A DNA stretch of 8,978 nucleotides, from assembly GCA_017620795.1 (NCBI GenBank), contig JAGAUM010000053.1:1-8978 (forward strand). Direction: 5' to 3'. Origin of the DNA: Clostridia bacterium (GTDB lineage Bacteria; Bacillota; Clostridia; RGIG8785). This document shows positions 1 through 5,826 of the stretch, in pieces. A program made the position numbers and the translations under genes. Below the pieces are notes generated by a model that was given only the letters and a program-made list of their open reading frames with translations, made no database searches and was not told the origin of the DNA. Positions within the stretch are counted from its first letter, which is position 1. Each line of letters opens with the position of its first letter.

Positions 1-42
1 CTTTTGCAGCTGTTTGTGATAATAAACGATATCATTTTTCAT
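1..42 (-). CDS. Start of an unidentified gene downstream of the AAA+ ATPase (cut by window edge)
   Basis: Only 14 codons lie inside the window, reading MKNDIVYYHKQLQK and running open to the edge. The ATG shares its A with the last base of the TAA stop of the ATPase gene (TAATG arrangement). A GGAGA ribosome binding site lies 6 bases upstream, inside the end of the ATPase gene, so the two are expected to be translationally coupled. MoxR-type ATPases are usually followed by a protein with a von Willebrand A or VWA-like (DUF2201) domain, so that is the guess for this gene. Nothing in the 14 residues proves it. Confidence 0.6.
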   Translation of the reverse strand, partial: MKNDIVYYHKQLQK

Positions 43-1370
43 TATAATTCTCCGCGAACCAATGCATCGTTCATATTGTTTTGCTGAAGCTGTTCTAAAA
101 ACTCGTCACTTAGAACTTCGTAAAAATAGTCATATAGCGAATCACCGTTTGGTAATTCTTCGTTGACTAATGATTGCAAAAACATCAACCTACTGGAATG
201 GTCGAGTAACCCAATATAAAAGGCAAGCTTTTGTTGTACCTGTTTAAGTAGCGCAAGATCATTTTTGAGTTCACTGGCATGGCTATTTAAAAAGGCTATA
301 ATACTCTTGGATGTAACGGCGTTCTTAGCGGTTGACTGTTGTTGGAGACGAAGACGTAGTTTTTGGTCAATCGTATCCGATTTATTGTTGAAGATTTCGT
401 CTGCCAAAACAAGCTTGGTTGGATTGCTAAGATGAGAATAGTACATGGTACTTGCTTCTCCGCCGACCTTGGCAGAAATAATCGAGCGAATATCCCCATC
501 TTTTAACTTGCATTCTGCGCTTGTGAAAAAACAGTCTAATTGATTTCGCCCTTTTAATATTAAGTCAATCATGTGCCAACCTCGCGGAGAAGGGAGTGGT
601 AGCTCGTCATCTTCCAATAGCTTTTCGTTTGGCGAAAGCGCGTCTGGAGTGTTGGCAATGAACTCAATAACCGATTTTTCAAAATGGTTTTCAATGGCAA
701 AAGATGCCCATTCTTCAACACTTTCATGGACTTTTATTTTGATAAAGCGGTCTAATTGTGCAGGGTCCATTTCATTGGTCGCATACATACTTGATTGTGT
801 GCTTGGGTTCATTGCAGCAATGATAAAAACCCACCATGGGAAACGGTAGCCGTTTATGGTTCGGGTCAGGATGACGTTCATGAGTTCACGGAAAACGGCG
901 GTGTCTGTTCTGTTAATCTCGTCAAAAAACAGAATAACCGGCTTTACCTTCCCCGATTGTATCAAATCGACTTTTTGCTTGAAAGAAAGGTCATTAGAAG
1001 AGAACTTGTTTTCTTCACCGTCTAGAATACTTTCTAAATCATCCGCTTTTTTCTCCGAATCATATAAAAGCTGTTCTGCTTTTTGGATTCGCTGAACGAT
1101 GTAATAGGGGAGAAAGCGGAATTCAATATCGCCATAATCGTTTTTGTACTGATAAGGAATTCCTGTTATTTCGCCTTCCTTTAAGGTGCCCCCTTCGATG
1201 GTCATGACCGTTCCGTGGATATCCTTTGCGATATTCTTCGCTACCTGACTTTTGCCGATGCCATGCTTTCCTGAAAGCAACGGAGTCAAAGCGATAGAGT
1301 AATCGTTGGTGAGAAGATTTGTCAGCATAATTCTTTTGCAAATTCTTATTGCCTCGTTGATGGTAGCCAT
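42..1370 (-). CDS. MoxR/AAA_5-type AAA+ ATPase
   Basis: 442 residues. Predicted cytoplasmic ATP-driven remodelling ATPase of the MoxR/dynein-related (AAA_5) kind. Visible motifs are Walker A GKHGIGKS (residues 34-41), Walker B VILFFDE (145-151), sensor 1 Asn in AAMNPS (N188), an arginine-finger-like LDRF (R208) and a sensor 2 SPRGW (R263). Compared with compact MoxR proteins there is a long charged, helical insertion (about residues 92-143) between the first strands and Walker B. The C-terminal ~170 residues are an uncharacterised helical extension. The start at 1370 is supported by GAGGAGG 6 bases upstream, located within the last codons of the DUF4116 gene; the two genes overlap by 25 bases. 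The next gene starts on this gene's stop codon. The family acts with VWA-domain partners to assemble or activate other proteins. The substrate here is unknown, and the adjacent DUF4116 repeat protein is a candidate partner by inference. Confidence 0.85.
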   Translation of the reverse strand: MATINEAIRICKRIMLTNLLTNDYSIALTPLLSGKHGIGKSQVAKNIAKDIHGTVMTIEGGTLKEGEITGIPYQYKNDYGDIEFRFLPYYIVQRIQKAEQLLYDSEKKADDLESILDGEENKFSSNDLSFKQKVDLIQSGKVKPVILFFDEINRTDTAVFRELMNVILTRTINGYRFPWWVFIIAAMNPSTQSSMYATNEMDPAQLDRFIKIKVHESVEEWASFAIENHFEKSVIEFIANTPDALSPNEKLLEDDELPLPSPRGWHMIDLILKGRNQLDCFFTSAECKLKDGDIRSIISAKVGGEASTMYYSHLSNPTKLVLADEIFNNKSDTIDQKLRLRLQQQSTAKNAVTSKSIIAFLNSHASELKNDLALLKQVQQKLAFYIGLLDHSSRLMFLQSLVNEELPNGDSLYDYFYEVLSDEFLEQLQQNNMNDALVRGEL

Positions 1371-2416
1371 TTGTTTTCCTCCTCTTTTTTCAAAATATAT
1401 TGTTCTTTAATGTTCTTTTTGTTTTTAAGGCGCTGGCTTAAATAATCATACGCCTCGGTATATGTGTTGATGGCATTTAAGGCCAATAATTCGTTATCCC
1501 GTAGCCGTTCAGAAGCAAAGCAAATAGCGTATCCGTCATTTTCTACAGCGAGTTTAACAATTTCTTCACAGTCTTGAAGTTCGGGAGAGGCATATTTCAA
1601 TGCCATCCCACGGCTCTTAACAGCCAAGGACACTATTTCAAAGTCTTTTTTCCACAAAGGGTCCGCGTAGTTCAATGCCAATCCGCAGTTTGATACAGCC
1701 GCATAAACAATATCGCGATTCTTTTTTTGACGTTCTGAAGCAAGTGATAACGCACTACCACGGTTGGAAACAGCAGCAAGCATTATCTCATCCGAATCCC
1801 GTAGCTCGAAATCAAAATACATGAGGGCATAGCCTTCCTGCTGGACGGACTTTAGACAAAACTGATAGTCCTTGGAAAACGAGCCTGGAAAGTGCTTTAG
1901 ACAGGTGTAGTTCGCTTTGATAAGGTCCGACACAAAGGCTTCATCATCAAAAGCTTTTGGGAAAGTGTCTTTTATTAGGTCGGGGCAAAATTCAGCGACT
2001 GAAACTAAAAACTCCTTCGATTGTTGCAATTCTGCTGATACATACTCCTTATAGTCTCTTTGGTGTCGAATCAGCAAACGCATGGCATAAGGATCTGTGG
2101 TCAGCTCGTTCGTGAAAAGGATTCTTTCTCCTCCGGCGTCTATAGCTTTCAAGAGGATTTGTAAATCTTCTTGCTCGATTCGTTTTGTAATGGTTTCATC
2201 TGGATGTCTTGCAAGCTTATATAACAGATTTCCTAACAGGCCATATTCATTGTTGATTAGTACTTTCATGGCATTTTTGGGCTTTATAAACTCTGCTGCA
2301 GCCCATCCAACAAGCCATAAATCATTACACTTTATAGACCCGTCTCTATAATAGCAATTTCTCTGTATGTATTTGGGGATTTCCTGAAGAAGGATATCTT
2401 TTTCTTTTTGAGTCAT
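1346..2416 (-). CDS. DUF4116-like tandem-repeat protein
   Basis: 356 residues from the preferred ATG. No signal peptide or membrane segment is visible. From about residue 107 to 332 the protein is built of consecutive ~25-residue units with the pattern D.EIV..AV...G.AL.YAS.ELK. Clear copies start near residues 207, 233, 258, 283 and 308, with weaker ones near 107, 133, 158 and 182. This matches the DUF4116 repeat, whose function is unknown; such helical repeats usually serve as protein-binding scaffolds. The N-terminal ~100 residues (with DLWLVGWAAAEFI) resemble nothing I can name. A GTG at 2425 would add three residues, but it sits directly on the AAAGG ribosome binding site, whereas the ATG at 2416 lies 8 bases after it, so 2416 is chosen. 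The 3' end overlaps the ATPase gene in another frame and carries that gene's ribosome binding site, so the two are probably made together. Confidence 0.8.
   Translation of the reverse strand: MTQKEKDILLQEIPKYIQRNCYYRDGSIKCNDLWLVGWAAAEFIKPKNAMKVLINNEYGLLGNLLYKLARHPDETITKRIEQEDLQILLKAIDAGGERILFTNELTTDPYAMRLLIRHQRDYKEYVSAELQQSKEFLVSVAEFCPDLIKDTFPKAFDDEAFVSDLIKANYTCLKHFPGSFSKDYQFCLKSVQQEGYALMYFDFELRDSDEIMLAAVSNRGSALSLASERQKKNRDIVYAAVSNCGLALNYADPLWKKDFEIVSLAVKSRGMALKYASPELQDCEEIVKLAVENDGYAICFASERLRDNELLALNAINTYTEAYDYLSQRLKNKKNIKEQYILKKEEENKWLPSTRQ
1421..2098 (-). repeat. Protein-coded ~25-residue tandem repeats (DUF4116 type)
   Basis: Eight to nine degenerate units of about 75 bases encode helix-pair-like modules. 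The best-conserved segments read EIMLAAVSNRGSAL, DIVYAAVSNCGLAL, EIVSLAVKSRGMAL and EIVKLAVENDGYAI. The conservation is at protein level (the Ala-Val, Gly and Ala-Leu positions), so this is an old repeat family and not a recent DNA duplication. Confidence 0.65.
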
Positions 2417-2440
2417 CTGATGCACCTTTCTTTCATGTTA

Positions 2441-2454
2441 CTATGATATCATAG
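2441..2454. promoter_or_regulatory. Perfect 14-bp palindrome upstream of the DUF4116 gene
   Basis: CTATGATATCATAG is its own reverse complement. It lies 25 bases upstream of the DUF4116 start, in the divergent spacer shared with the phosphatase gene. The minus-strand reading contains TATGAT and TATCAT, either of which could be a -10 box, but no convincing -35 lies at the right distance. It is therefore a candidate operator or promoter element for the accessory cassette. A short inverted repeat, GTCCG-6-CGGAC (2460-2475), lies beside it. Confidence 0.4.
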
Positions 2455-2493
2455 ATTAAGTCCGATAAAACGGACATTGAATTCACTTTTTTC

Positions 2494-2522
2494 TGTACAA
2501 GGTTTTAACTTTGTGCTATAAT
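2494..2522 (+). promoter_or_regulatory. SigA-type extended -10 promoter of the phosphatase gene
   Basis: The -10 box is a perfect TATAAT (2517-2522), preceded by the extended TG at 2514-2515. A TGTACA -35 (2494-2499, 4 of 6 matches to TTGACA) lies 17 bases upstream. Transcription would start near 2530, giving a short leader. The spacer holds an imperfect 18-bp dyad (2497-2514, ACAAGG...CTTTGT), which could bind a regulator. Confidence 0.75.
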
Positions 2523-2563
2523 AGAAATACTTTGACGAAAAAGAGACTTTGGAGGTACTTTCA

Positions 2564-3007
2564 ATGAAAAAAATCCTGTTCATCTGCCATGGAAATATCT
2601 GCCGTTCTACCATGGCGGAGTTTGTTTTTACACACCTAGCACGGCAAGCAGGCTTTGAAGTCGAGGTTGCCTCCAAAGCCACTTCCACCGAGGAGCTGGG
2701 CAACCCCGTTCACCACGGCACCCGACGGATTCTGGCAGAGAAAGGAATCCCCATGTGGGAGCACTACGCCGAGCAGATGACCCGTGCGGATTATGACCGT
2801 TATGATCTGTTAATCGGCATGGACGGCAGAAACCTTCAAAATATGCTTCGCATCTGTGGCGGTGACCCTCAAGGAAAAATCCATCTCCTATTAGATTACG
2901 CAGGGGGCGGAGACATTGCCGATCCGTGGTACACAGGTAATTTCGAACCGACTTACCGCGACGTCACCGCAGGCTGTGAGGGACTCTTAAAACATTTAAT
3001 GAAATAA
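2564..3007 (+). CDS. Low-molecular-weight protein tyrosine phosphatase
   Basis: 147 residues, the usual length for the cytosolic LMW-PTP family, which removes phosphate from phosphotyrosine (or phosphoarginine) in proteins. The active-site loop CHGNICRS begins at residue 8: nucleophile C8, a second Cys C13, R14 and S15 form the C-X5-R-S signature. The general acid is D120 in DPWYTG. The ATG at 2564 has GGAGG (2551-2555) 8 bases upstream. An in-frame TTG at 2549 is less likely because it precedes this site. In Firmicutes, members act on protein-tyrosine or protein-arginine phosphorylation (YwlE, YwlF/YfkJ-like), but no kinase gene is in view, so the substrate is not assigned. It is a single-gene transcript with its own promoter, ending at the bidirectional terminator. 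Confidence 0.92.
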   Translation: MKKILFICHGNICRSTMAEFVFTHLARQAGFEVEVASKATSTEELGNPVHHGTRRILAEKGIPMWEHYAEQMTRADYDRYDLLIGMDGRNLQNMLRICGGDPQGKIHLLLDYAGGGDIADPWYTGNFEPTYRDVTAGCEGLLKHLMK

Positions 3008-3035
3008 AAAAAGCCCATCGTTTGATGGGCTTTTT
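3008..3035. terminator. Bidirectional intrinsic terminator
   Basis: A perfect 12-bp stem (AAAAAGCCCATC pairing with GATGGGCTTTTT) closes on a GTTT tetraloop. It has a T run on the right side and an A run on the left, so it can stop both the phosphatase transcript and the convergent small membrane-protein transcript. It starts 1 base after the phosphatase stop. Confidence 0.93.
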
Positions 3036-3039
3036 CTAT

Positions 3040-3390
3040 TTAGCTGATAGAAATCATAAAAACAAGGAAGGAAAGAATAAGCGAAATAACGGTTATGGTC
3101 GTAAAGAACACCATGCAGTTTTTGGTGGTTTTGCTATATTGCTTGGTTTCTTCAGCTTCCTCATAAATTTTTGAAAGAATCAAATCCCGCCGCTCGTCAG
3201 CGGTAAGGTCGCATTCTTCGATGCGATAGAATCGCCCGAAGAATTCGGGAACCTCCTCGTAGTACACATCTTCCGGAATCGCCTCTTTGTTCTGGTGATA
3301 CTCGCGAGTAGTTTCGTTATCTACATAAATCTTTTTATAAATCCCTATTTCCGCCAACTGTCGATTGAGCTCTTTTTTCATGTTGTTCAT
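3040..3390 (-). CDS. Small putative tail-anchored membrane protein, function unknown
   Basis: 116 residues. I do not recognise a family. The first ~90 residues are hydrophilic and rich in Glu, Tyr and Lys (for example YYEEVPEFFGRFYRIEE near 43-59), with a probable helical stretch LTADERRDLILSKIYEEAEE (about 62-81). Residues ~93-114 form one strongly hydrophobic segment ending in the C-terminal SIS, so the protein looks anchored by its tail with the body in the cytoplasm. The ATG at 3390 has GGGAGG 8 bases upstream; an internal Met at residue 4 is possible but has a less well placed site. It is single-gene, with a near-consensus promoter and an overlapping dyad, and it ends at the shared terminator. 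Confidence 0.75.
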   Translation of the reverse strand: MNNMKKELNRQLAEIGIYKKIYVDNETTREYHQNKEAIPEDVYYEEVPEFFGRFYRIEECDLTADERRDLILSKIYEEAEETKQYSKTTKNCMVFFTTITVISLILSFLVFMISIS

Positions 3391-3418
3391 TATACTGCCT
3401 CCCTTTTAATCAGTATAA
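3390..3418. promoter_or_regulatory. Inverted repeat spanning -10 box to start codon (putative operator)
   Basis: TTATACTG-N13-CAGTATAA is a perfect 8-bp inverted repeat. One arm covers the -10 box and the other lies between the ribosome binding site and the ATG of the small membrane-protein gene. One arm would lie upstream of the transcript, so the structure should act in DNA, as an operator, and not as an RNA hairpin. Confidence 0.45.
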
Positions 3419-3440
3419 CTTTTTTCGCGTTTTCTGTCAA
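3412..3440 (-). promoter_or_regulatory. Near-consensus SigA promoter of the small membrane-protein gene
   Basis: On the minus strand, a perfect TTGACA -35 (3440 to 3435) is followed after exactly 17 bases by TATACT (3417 to 3412), matching TATAAT at 5 of 6. The predicted start is about 3405, leaving a leader of only ~15 bases that holds the ribosome binding site. The strength of this promoter contrasts with the plain small protein it drives. Confidence 0.85.
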
Positions 3441-3505
3441 TAGTTGCACCCCCGACCAGTCTTTGGAATATCCTTTTGATAGAACCAATGGAAAGGAGAA
3501 TTACC

Positions 3506-3730
3506 GTGTCTTACTCCCTATATGACCTGATGCCGGGTCAAAGTGGGGTGGTGACCGCCTTAGAAACCACGGGTAGTATGCGCCGCCGCTTGATGGATAT
3601 CGGGTTGGTAAAAGGCACTTTTGTAACTTGTGTCGGGGTCAGCCCCTTTGGTGACCCTTCTGCATATTTGATTCGCGGTGCGGTCATCGCGCTTCGGAAA
3701 CAAGACAGCCAGACCGTCCTGATTCACTGA
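3506..3730 (+). CDS. feoA: FeoA, ferrous iron transport accessory protein
   Basis: 74 residues, an SH3-like cytoplasmic protein that works with the FeoB ferrous-iron permease. Family hallmarks are the mid-protein RRRLMDIGLVKGT and the C-terminal SPFGDPSAYLIRG.VIALRK. The GTG at 3506 is preferred: AAGGAGA (3493-3499) lies 6 bases upstream and the protein then begins at the normal FeoA N-terminus (SLYDLMPGQSG). The upstream in-frame ATG at 3488 and TTG at 3476 lack a ribosome binding site and would place this one inside the gene. The stop is 11 bases before feoB. I see no convincing Fur box in the 115 bases upstream and only weak promoter matches, so iron control is not demonstrated. Confidence 0.93.
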   Translation: MSYSLYDLMPGQSGVVTALETTGSMRRRLMDIGLVKGTFVTCVGVSPFGDPSAYLIRGAVIALRKQDSQTVLIH

Positions 3731-3741
3731 AAGGAGGCTAT

Positions 3742-4323
3742 ATGAAACGCATCATTGCCCTTGCAGGAAACCCCAATGTGGGCAAAAGCACCTTGTTCAA
3801 TGCCTTGACGGGTATGCACCAACACACGGGAAACTGGCCTGGAAAAACGGTGGAGGTTGCCCGCGGTTCTTGCCAATATAACGGGTATGACTATTCCTTT
3901 GTGGACCTTCCGGGCACCTATTCGCTGTTCCCTCATTCGGCAGAGGAGGAAATCACCCGTGACTTTCTATGCTTTGAAAAGCATGATGCCGTCTTGGTGG
4001 TTTGTGACGCGACCTGCTTAGAACGGAATATGAATTTGGTGTTGCAGGTGCTGGAAGCCTCTCCCAAAGCGGTGGTCTGCCTAAACCTTTCGGACGAGGC
4101 GGAGAGAAAACACATCCGTATCGATACCCAAAAACTTTCTAAACGCTTGGGCGTAGCAGTCGTTACCACCGTCGCACGCAAGAAAAAATCGGTGCGAGCC
4201 TTGCTTTCGGCTCTGGAAAATGTTACAGAGCAGGATTCTTATTCCATTCCTTATCCTACCCCGTTAGAAGAGAGCGTTGATCGCCTAGCTTGCTTTTTTC
4301 CAAACTTGAACAACAGACGGTGA
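3742..4323 (+). CDS. feoB: FeoB N-terminal GTPase domain (ends at in-frame TGA)
   Basis: 193 residues forming the cytoplasmic G domain of the ferrous-iron transporter FeoB. G1 is GNPNVGKS (9-16); the G2 region is HTGNWPGKTVE (28-38), with Lys where many FeoBs have Val; G3 is DLPG (55-58); G4 is NLSD (115-118); and the G5-like loop is TVARKK (143-148). After the G domain the helical linker begins (PTPLEESVDRLACFF) and is cut by TGA right after NNRR. The same frame continues beyond the stop with LALQLLTAEP, which matches the normal FeoB continuation. The ATG has AAGGAGG 5 bases upstream and follows feoA by 11 bases. As written, this product lacks the permease, so it is probably the front half of a disrupted gene, unless the stop is read through. 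Confidence 0.88.
   Translation: MKRIIALAGNPNVGKSTLFNALTGMHQHTGNWPGKTVEVARGSCQYNGYDYSFVDLPGTYSLFPHSAEEEITRDFLCFEKHDAVLVVCDATCLERNMNLVLQVLEASPKAVVCLNLSDEAERKHIRIDTQKLSKRLGVAVVTTVARKKKSVRALLSALENVTEQDSYSIPYPTPLEESVDRLACFFPNLNNRR
4321..4323 (+). other. feoB: In-frame TGA interrupting feoB
   Basis: The codon lies between CGG (Arg) and CTT (Leu) in one open frame running 3742-5775, equal to 677 residues if decoded, a normal FeoB length. From memory of the family, the motif here is R-W-LAL-LLE, so the ancestral codon was probably TGG and one G-to-A change created the stop. Other genes in the window use TGG for Trp, and feoA ends with TGA, so a recoded genetic code is unlikely. A natural nonsense mutation, a sequencing or assembly error, and leaky UGA-C readthrough all remain possible. 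Confidence 0.85.
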
Positions 4324-4329
4324 CTTGCC

Positions 4330-5775
4330 TTGCAACTGCTGACGGCAGAGCCTAAAGAGCAAGACCGTTTGCTGACTCTGCTTCCGCCCGAGACGGCTTG
4401 CAGCCCTGAGCTGACCGACGCCATCCATAATGCCTTAAACTACCTTTATGATTGTGGCTTGGATGAGGAGAATTTGAACGATATTCTCGTTCAATCAATT
4501 TTAAAAGAGGCAGAAGCGTTGTGCCGTGACGTGGTCTGCTACGAAGACCCGGCTTACAGCCGAACCGACCGTCGCTTAGACGCGCTTTTAACCCATCGCA
4601 TCTGGGCGTATCCTGCGATGCTTCTGTTGTTGGCACTGGTCTTTTGGCTGACCATGAAGGGCGCTAACTACCCGTCTCAACTTTTGTCGGTAGGACTCGG
4701 AACAGTGGGAGAATGGCTTTCTTCAATCTTCTTCCGATGGGGGATGCCCACGTGGCTTCATGACTGCCTGATAGAAGGGGTTTACGGCGTCCTTTCCTGG
4801 GTGGTTTCGGTCATGCTTCCGCCCATGGCCATCTTCTTCCCGCTTTTTACATTACTGGAGGATGCAGGCTACCTGCCACGCATCGCTTATAACCTAGACC
4901 GCCCCTTTGCCAAGTGTCGCGCCTGCGGCAAGCAGGCGCTCACCATGTGCATGGGCTTTGGCTGTAATGCTGTTGGGGTCACGGGCTGTCGCATCATCGA
5001 CTCGCCACGGGAACGGCTGTTGGCGATTTTAACCAACAGTCTGGTTCCGTGCAACGGACGGTTTCCCATCCTGATTGCCTTGATTTCCACCTTTTTTGTA
5101 GCAGGAGGAAGCATTCAAGCCACCTTGCTTTTGACGCTGGTCATTTTCTTTTGCGTCCTTGCAACCTTGGGGGTGACTGCCCTGCTGTCTCACACCTTAT
5201 GTCATGGTCAGCCTTCCTCGTTCACATTAGAGCTACCACCTTATCGCCGCCCGCAGTGGGGGAAGGTGCTTATCCGCTCGGTACTGGATCGTACCCTCTT
5301 TGTTTTGGGTCGGGCAGTGGCGGTTGCCGCGCCGGCAGGGCTCATCATCTGGCTTTTGGCGAATGTCAGTGTCGCAGGGGATAGCCTGCTTTTACACCTG
5401 TCTTCGTGGTTAGACCCTTTGGGGAGATTGATGGGCATGGACGGTGTCCTTCTTCTGGCATTTATTCTGGGATTCCCTGCCAACGAAATCGTCCTTCCTG
5501 TTGCGTTGATGGCTTATCTTTCCCAAAGCACTCCCGTTGCTGTAACCGACTATGCAACCCTTCATGCAATCCTGATTGAAAACGGTTGGACTTGGATAAC
5601 GGCGGTTTGTACTCTGATTTTCACCCTGTTTCATTGGCCCTGTTCTACGACCGTGTTGACCATCAAAAAGGAAACGGGAAGCTTGAAATGGGCCTTGCTT
5701 TCGGTTTTGATTCCAACCGCCTGCGGAATGTTGTTGTGTATTGCCGTGGCGCAAGGATTAAAACTGTTCTTATAA
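4330..5775 (+). CDS. feoB: FeoB membrane permease part (downstream of the in-frame TGA)
   Basis: 481 residues if started at TTG 4330; the conserved sequence actually continues unbroken from the TGA. Residues 1-90 are the helical cytoplasmic linker, followed by about eight hydrophobic segments (starting near 93, 150, 245, 267, 322, 372, 420 and 453). Gate motifs are visible: GFGCNAVGVTGCRIIDS through VPCNGRFPIL (209-247) and GFPANEIVLP (381-390), plus the HWPCSTTVLTIKKETGS signature (435-451). The only possible ribosome binding site for a separate start is a weak GGTGA (4319-4323) overlapping the stop, 6 bases before TTG, so reinitiation would be inefficient. Without the G domain, transport would probably be poor. 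The permease half shows no further damage, suggesting a recent event or continued selection. Confidence 0.85.
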   Translation: MQLLTAEPKEQDRLLTLLPPETACSPELTDAIHNALNYLYDCGLDEENLNDILVQSILKEAEALCRDVVCYEDPAYSRTDRRLDALLTHRIWAYPAMLLLLALVFWLTMKGANYPSQLLSVGLGTVGEWLSSIFFRWGMPTWLHDCLIEGVYGVLSWVVSVMLPPMAIFFPLFTLLEDAGYLPRIAYNLDRPFAKCRACGKQALTMCMGFGCNAVGVTGCRIIDSPRERLLAILTNSLVPCNGRFPILIALISTFFVAGGSIQATLLLTLVIFFCVLATLGVTALLSHTLCHGQPSSFTLELPPYRRPQWGKVLIRSVLDRTLFVLGRAVAVAAPAGLIIWLLANVSVAGDSLLLHLSSWLDPLGRLMGMDGVLLLAFILGFPANEIVLPVALMAYLSQSTPVAVTDYATLHAILIENGWTWITAVCTLIFTLFHWPCSTTVLTIKKETGSLKWALLSVLIPTACGMLLCIAVAQGLKLFL

Positions 5776-5785
5776 AAGGAAAACG

Positions 5786-5818
5786 CTCCCTTTTGTCGAA
5801 TATAATCACAGAAGGGAG
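5786..5818 (+). promoter_or_regulatory. Hairpin covering the yfcE ribosome binding site
   Basis: In RNA, CUCCCUUUUGU (5786-5796) pairs with ACAGAAGGGAG (5808-5818) over 11 positions, with one U-G wobble and an 11-base loop. The right arm contains the GGGAG ribosome binding site of the phosphoesterase gene, so folding would hide it. There is no T run after it, so it is not a standard terminator. The loop also contains TATAAT (5801-5806), but without a -35, so a promoter with an overlapping operator is the second reading. Confidence 0.5.
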
Positions 5819-5826
5819 AATGACTT

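Noticed and set aside
2549..2563. TTG start five codons upstream for the tyrosine phosphatase
   Set aside because: It would place the GGAGG ribosome binding site inside the gene, and the family N-terminus fits the ATG at 2564.
3391..3505. Fur box upstream of feoA
   Set aside because: No sequence resembling the GATAATGATAATC-type dyad was found; the dyad at 3390-3418 is different and faces the minus-strand gene.
4321..4323. Genome-wide TGA = Trp genetic code
   Set aside because: Other genes use TGG for Trp freely with no internal TGA, and feoA ends at a TGA in the correct place just before feoB.
4321..4348. TGA in feoB as a selenocysteine codon
   Set aside because: Only a 4-bp CTGC/GCAG hairpin (4336-4348) follows, not a convincing SECIS element, and the family has Trp, not Cys, at this site.
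5778..5806. Independent yfcE promoter using TATAAT at 5801
   Set aside because: No -35 resemblance at 16-18 bases and no extended TG; kept only as an alternative reading of the hairpin.
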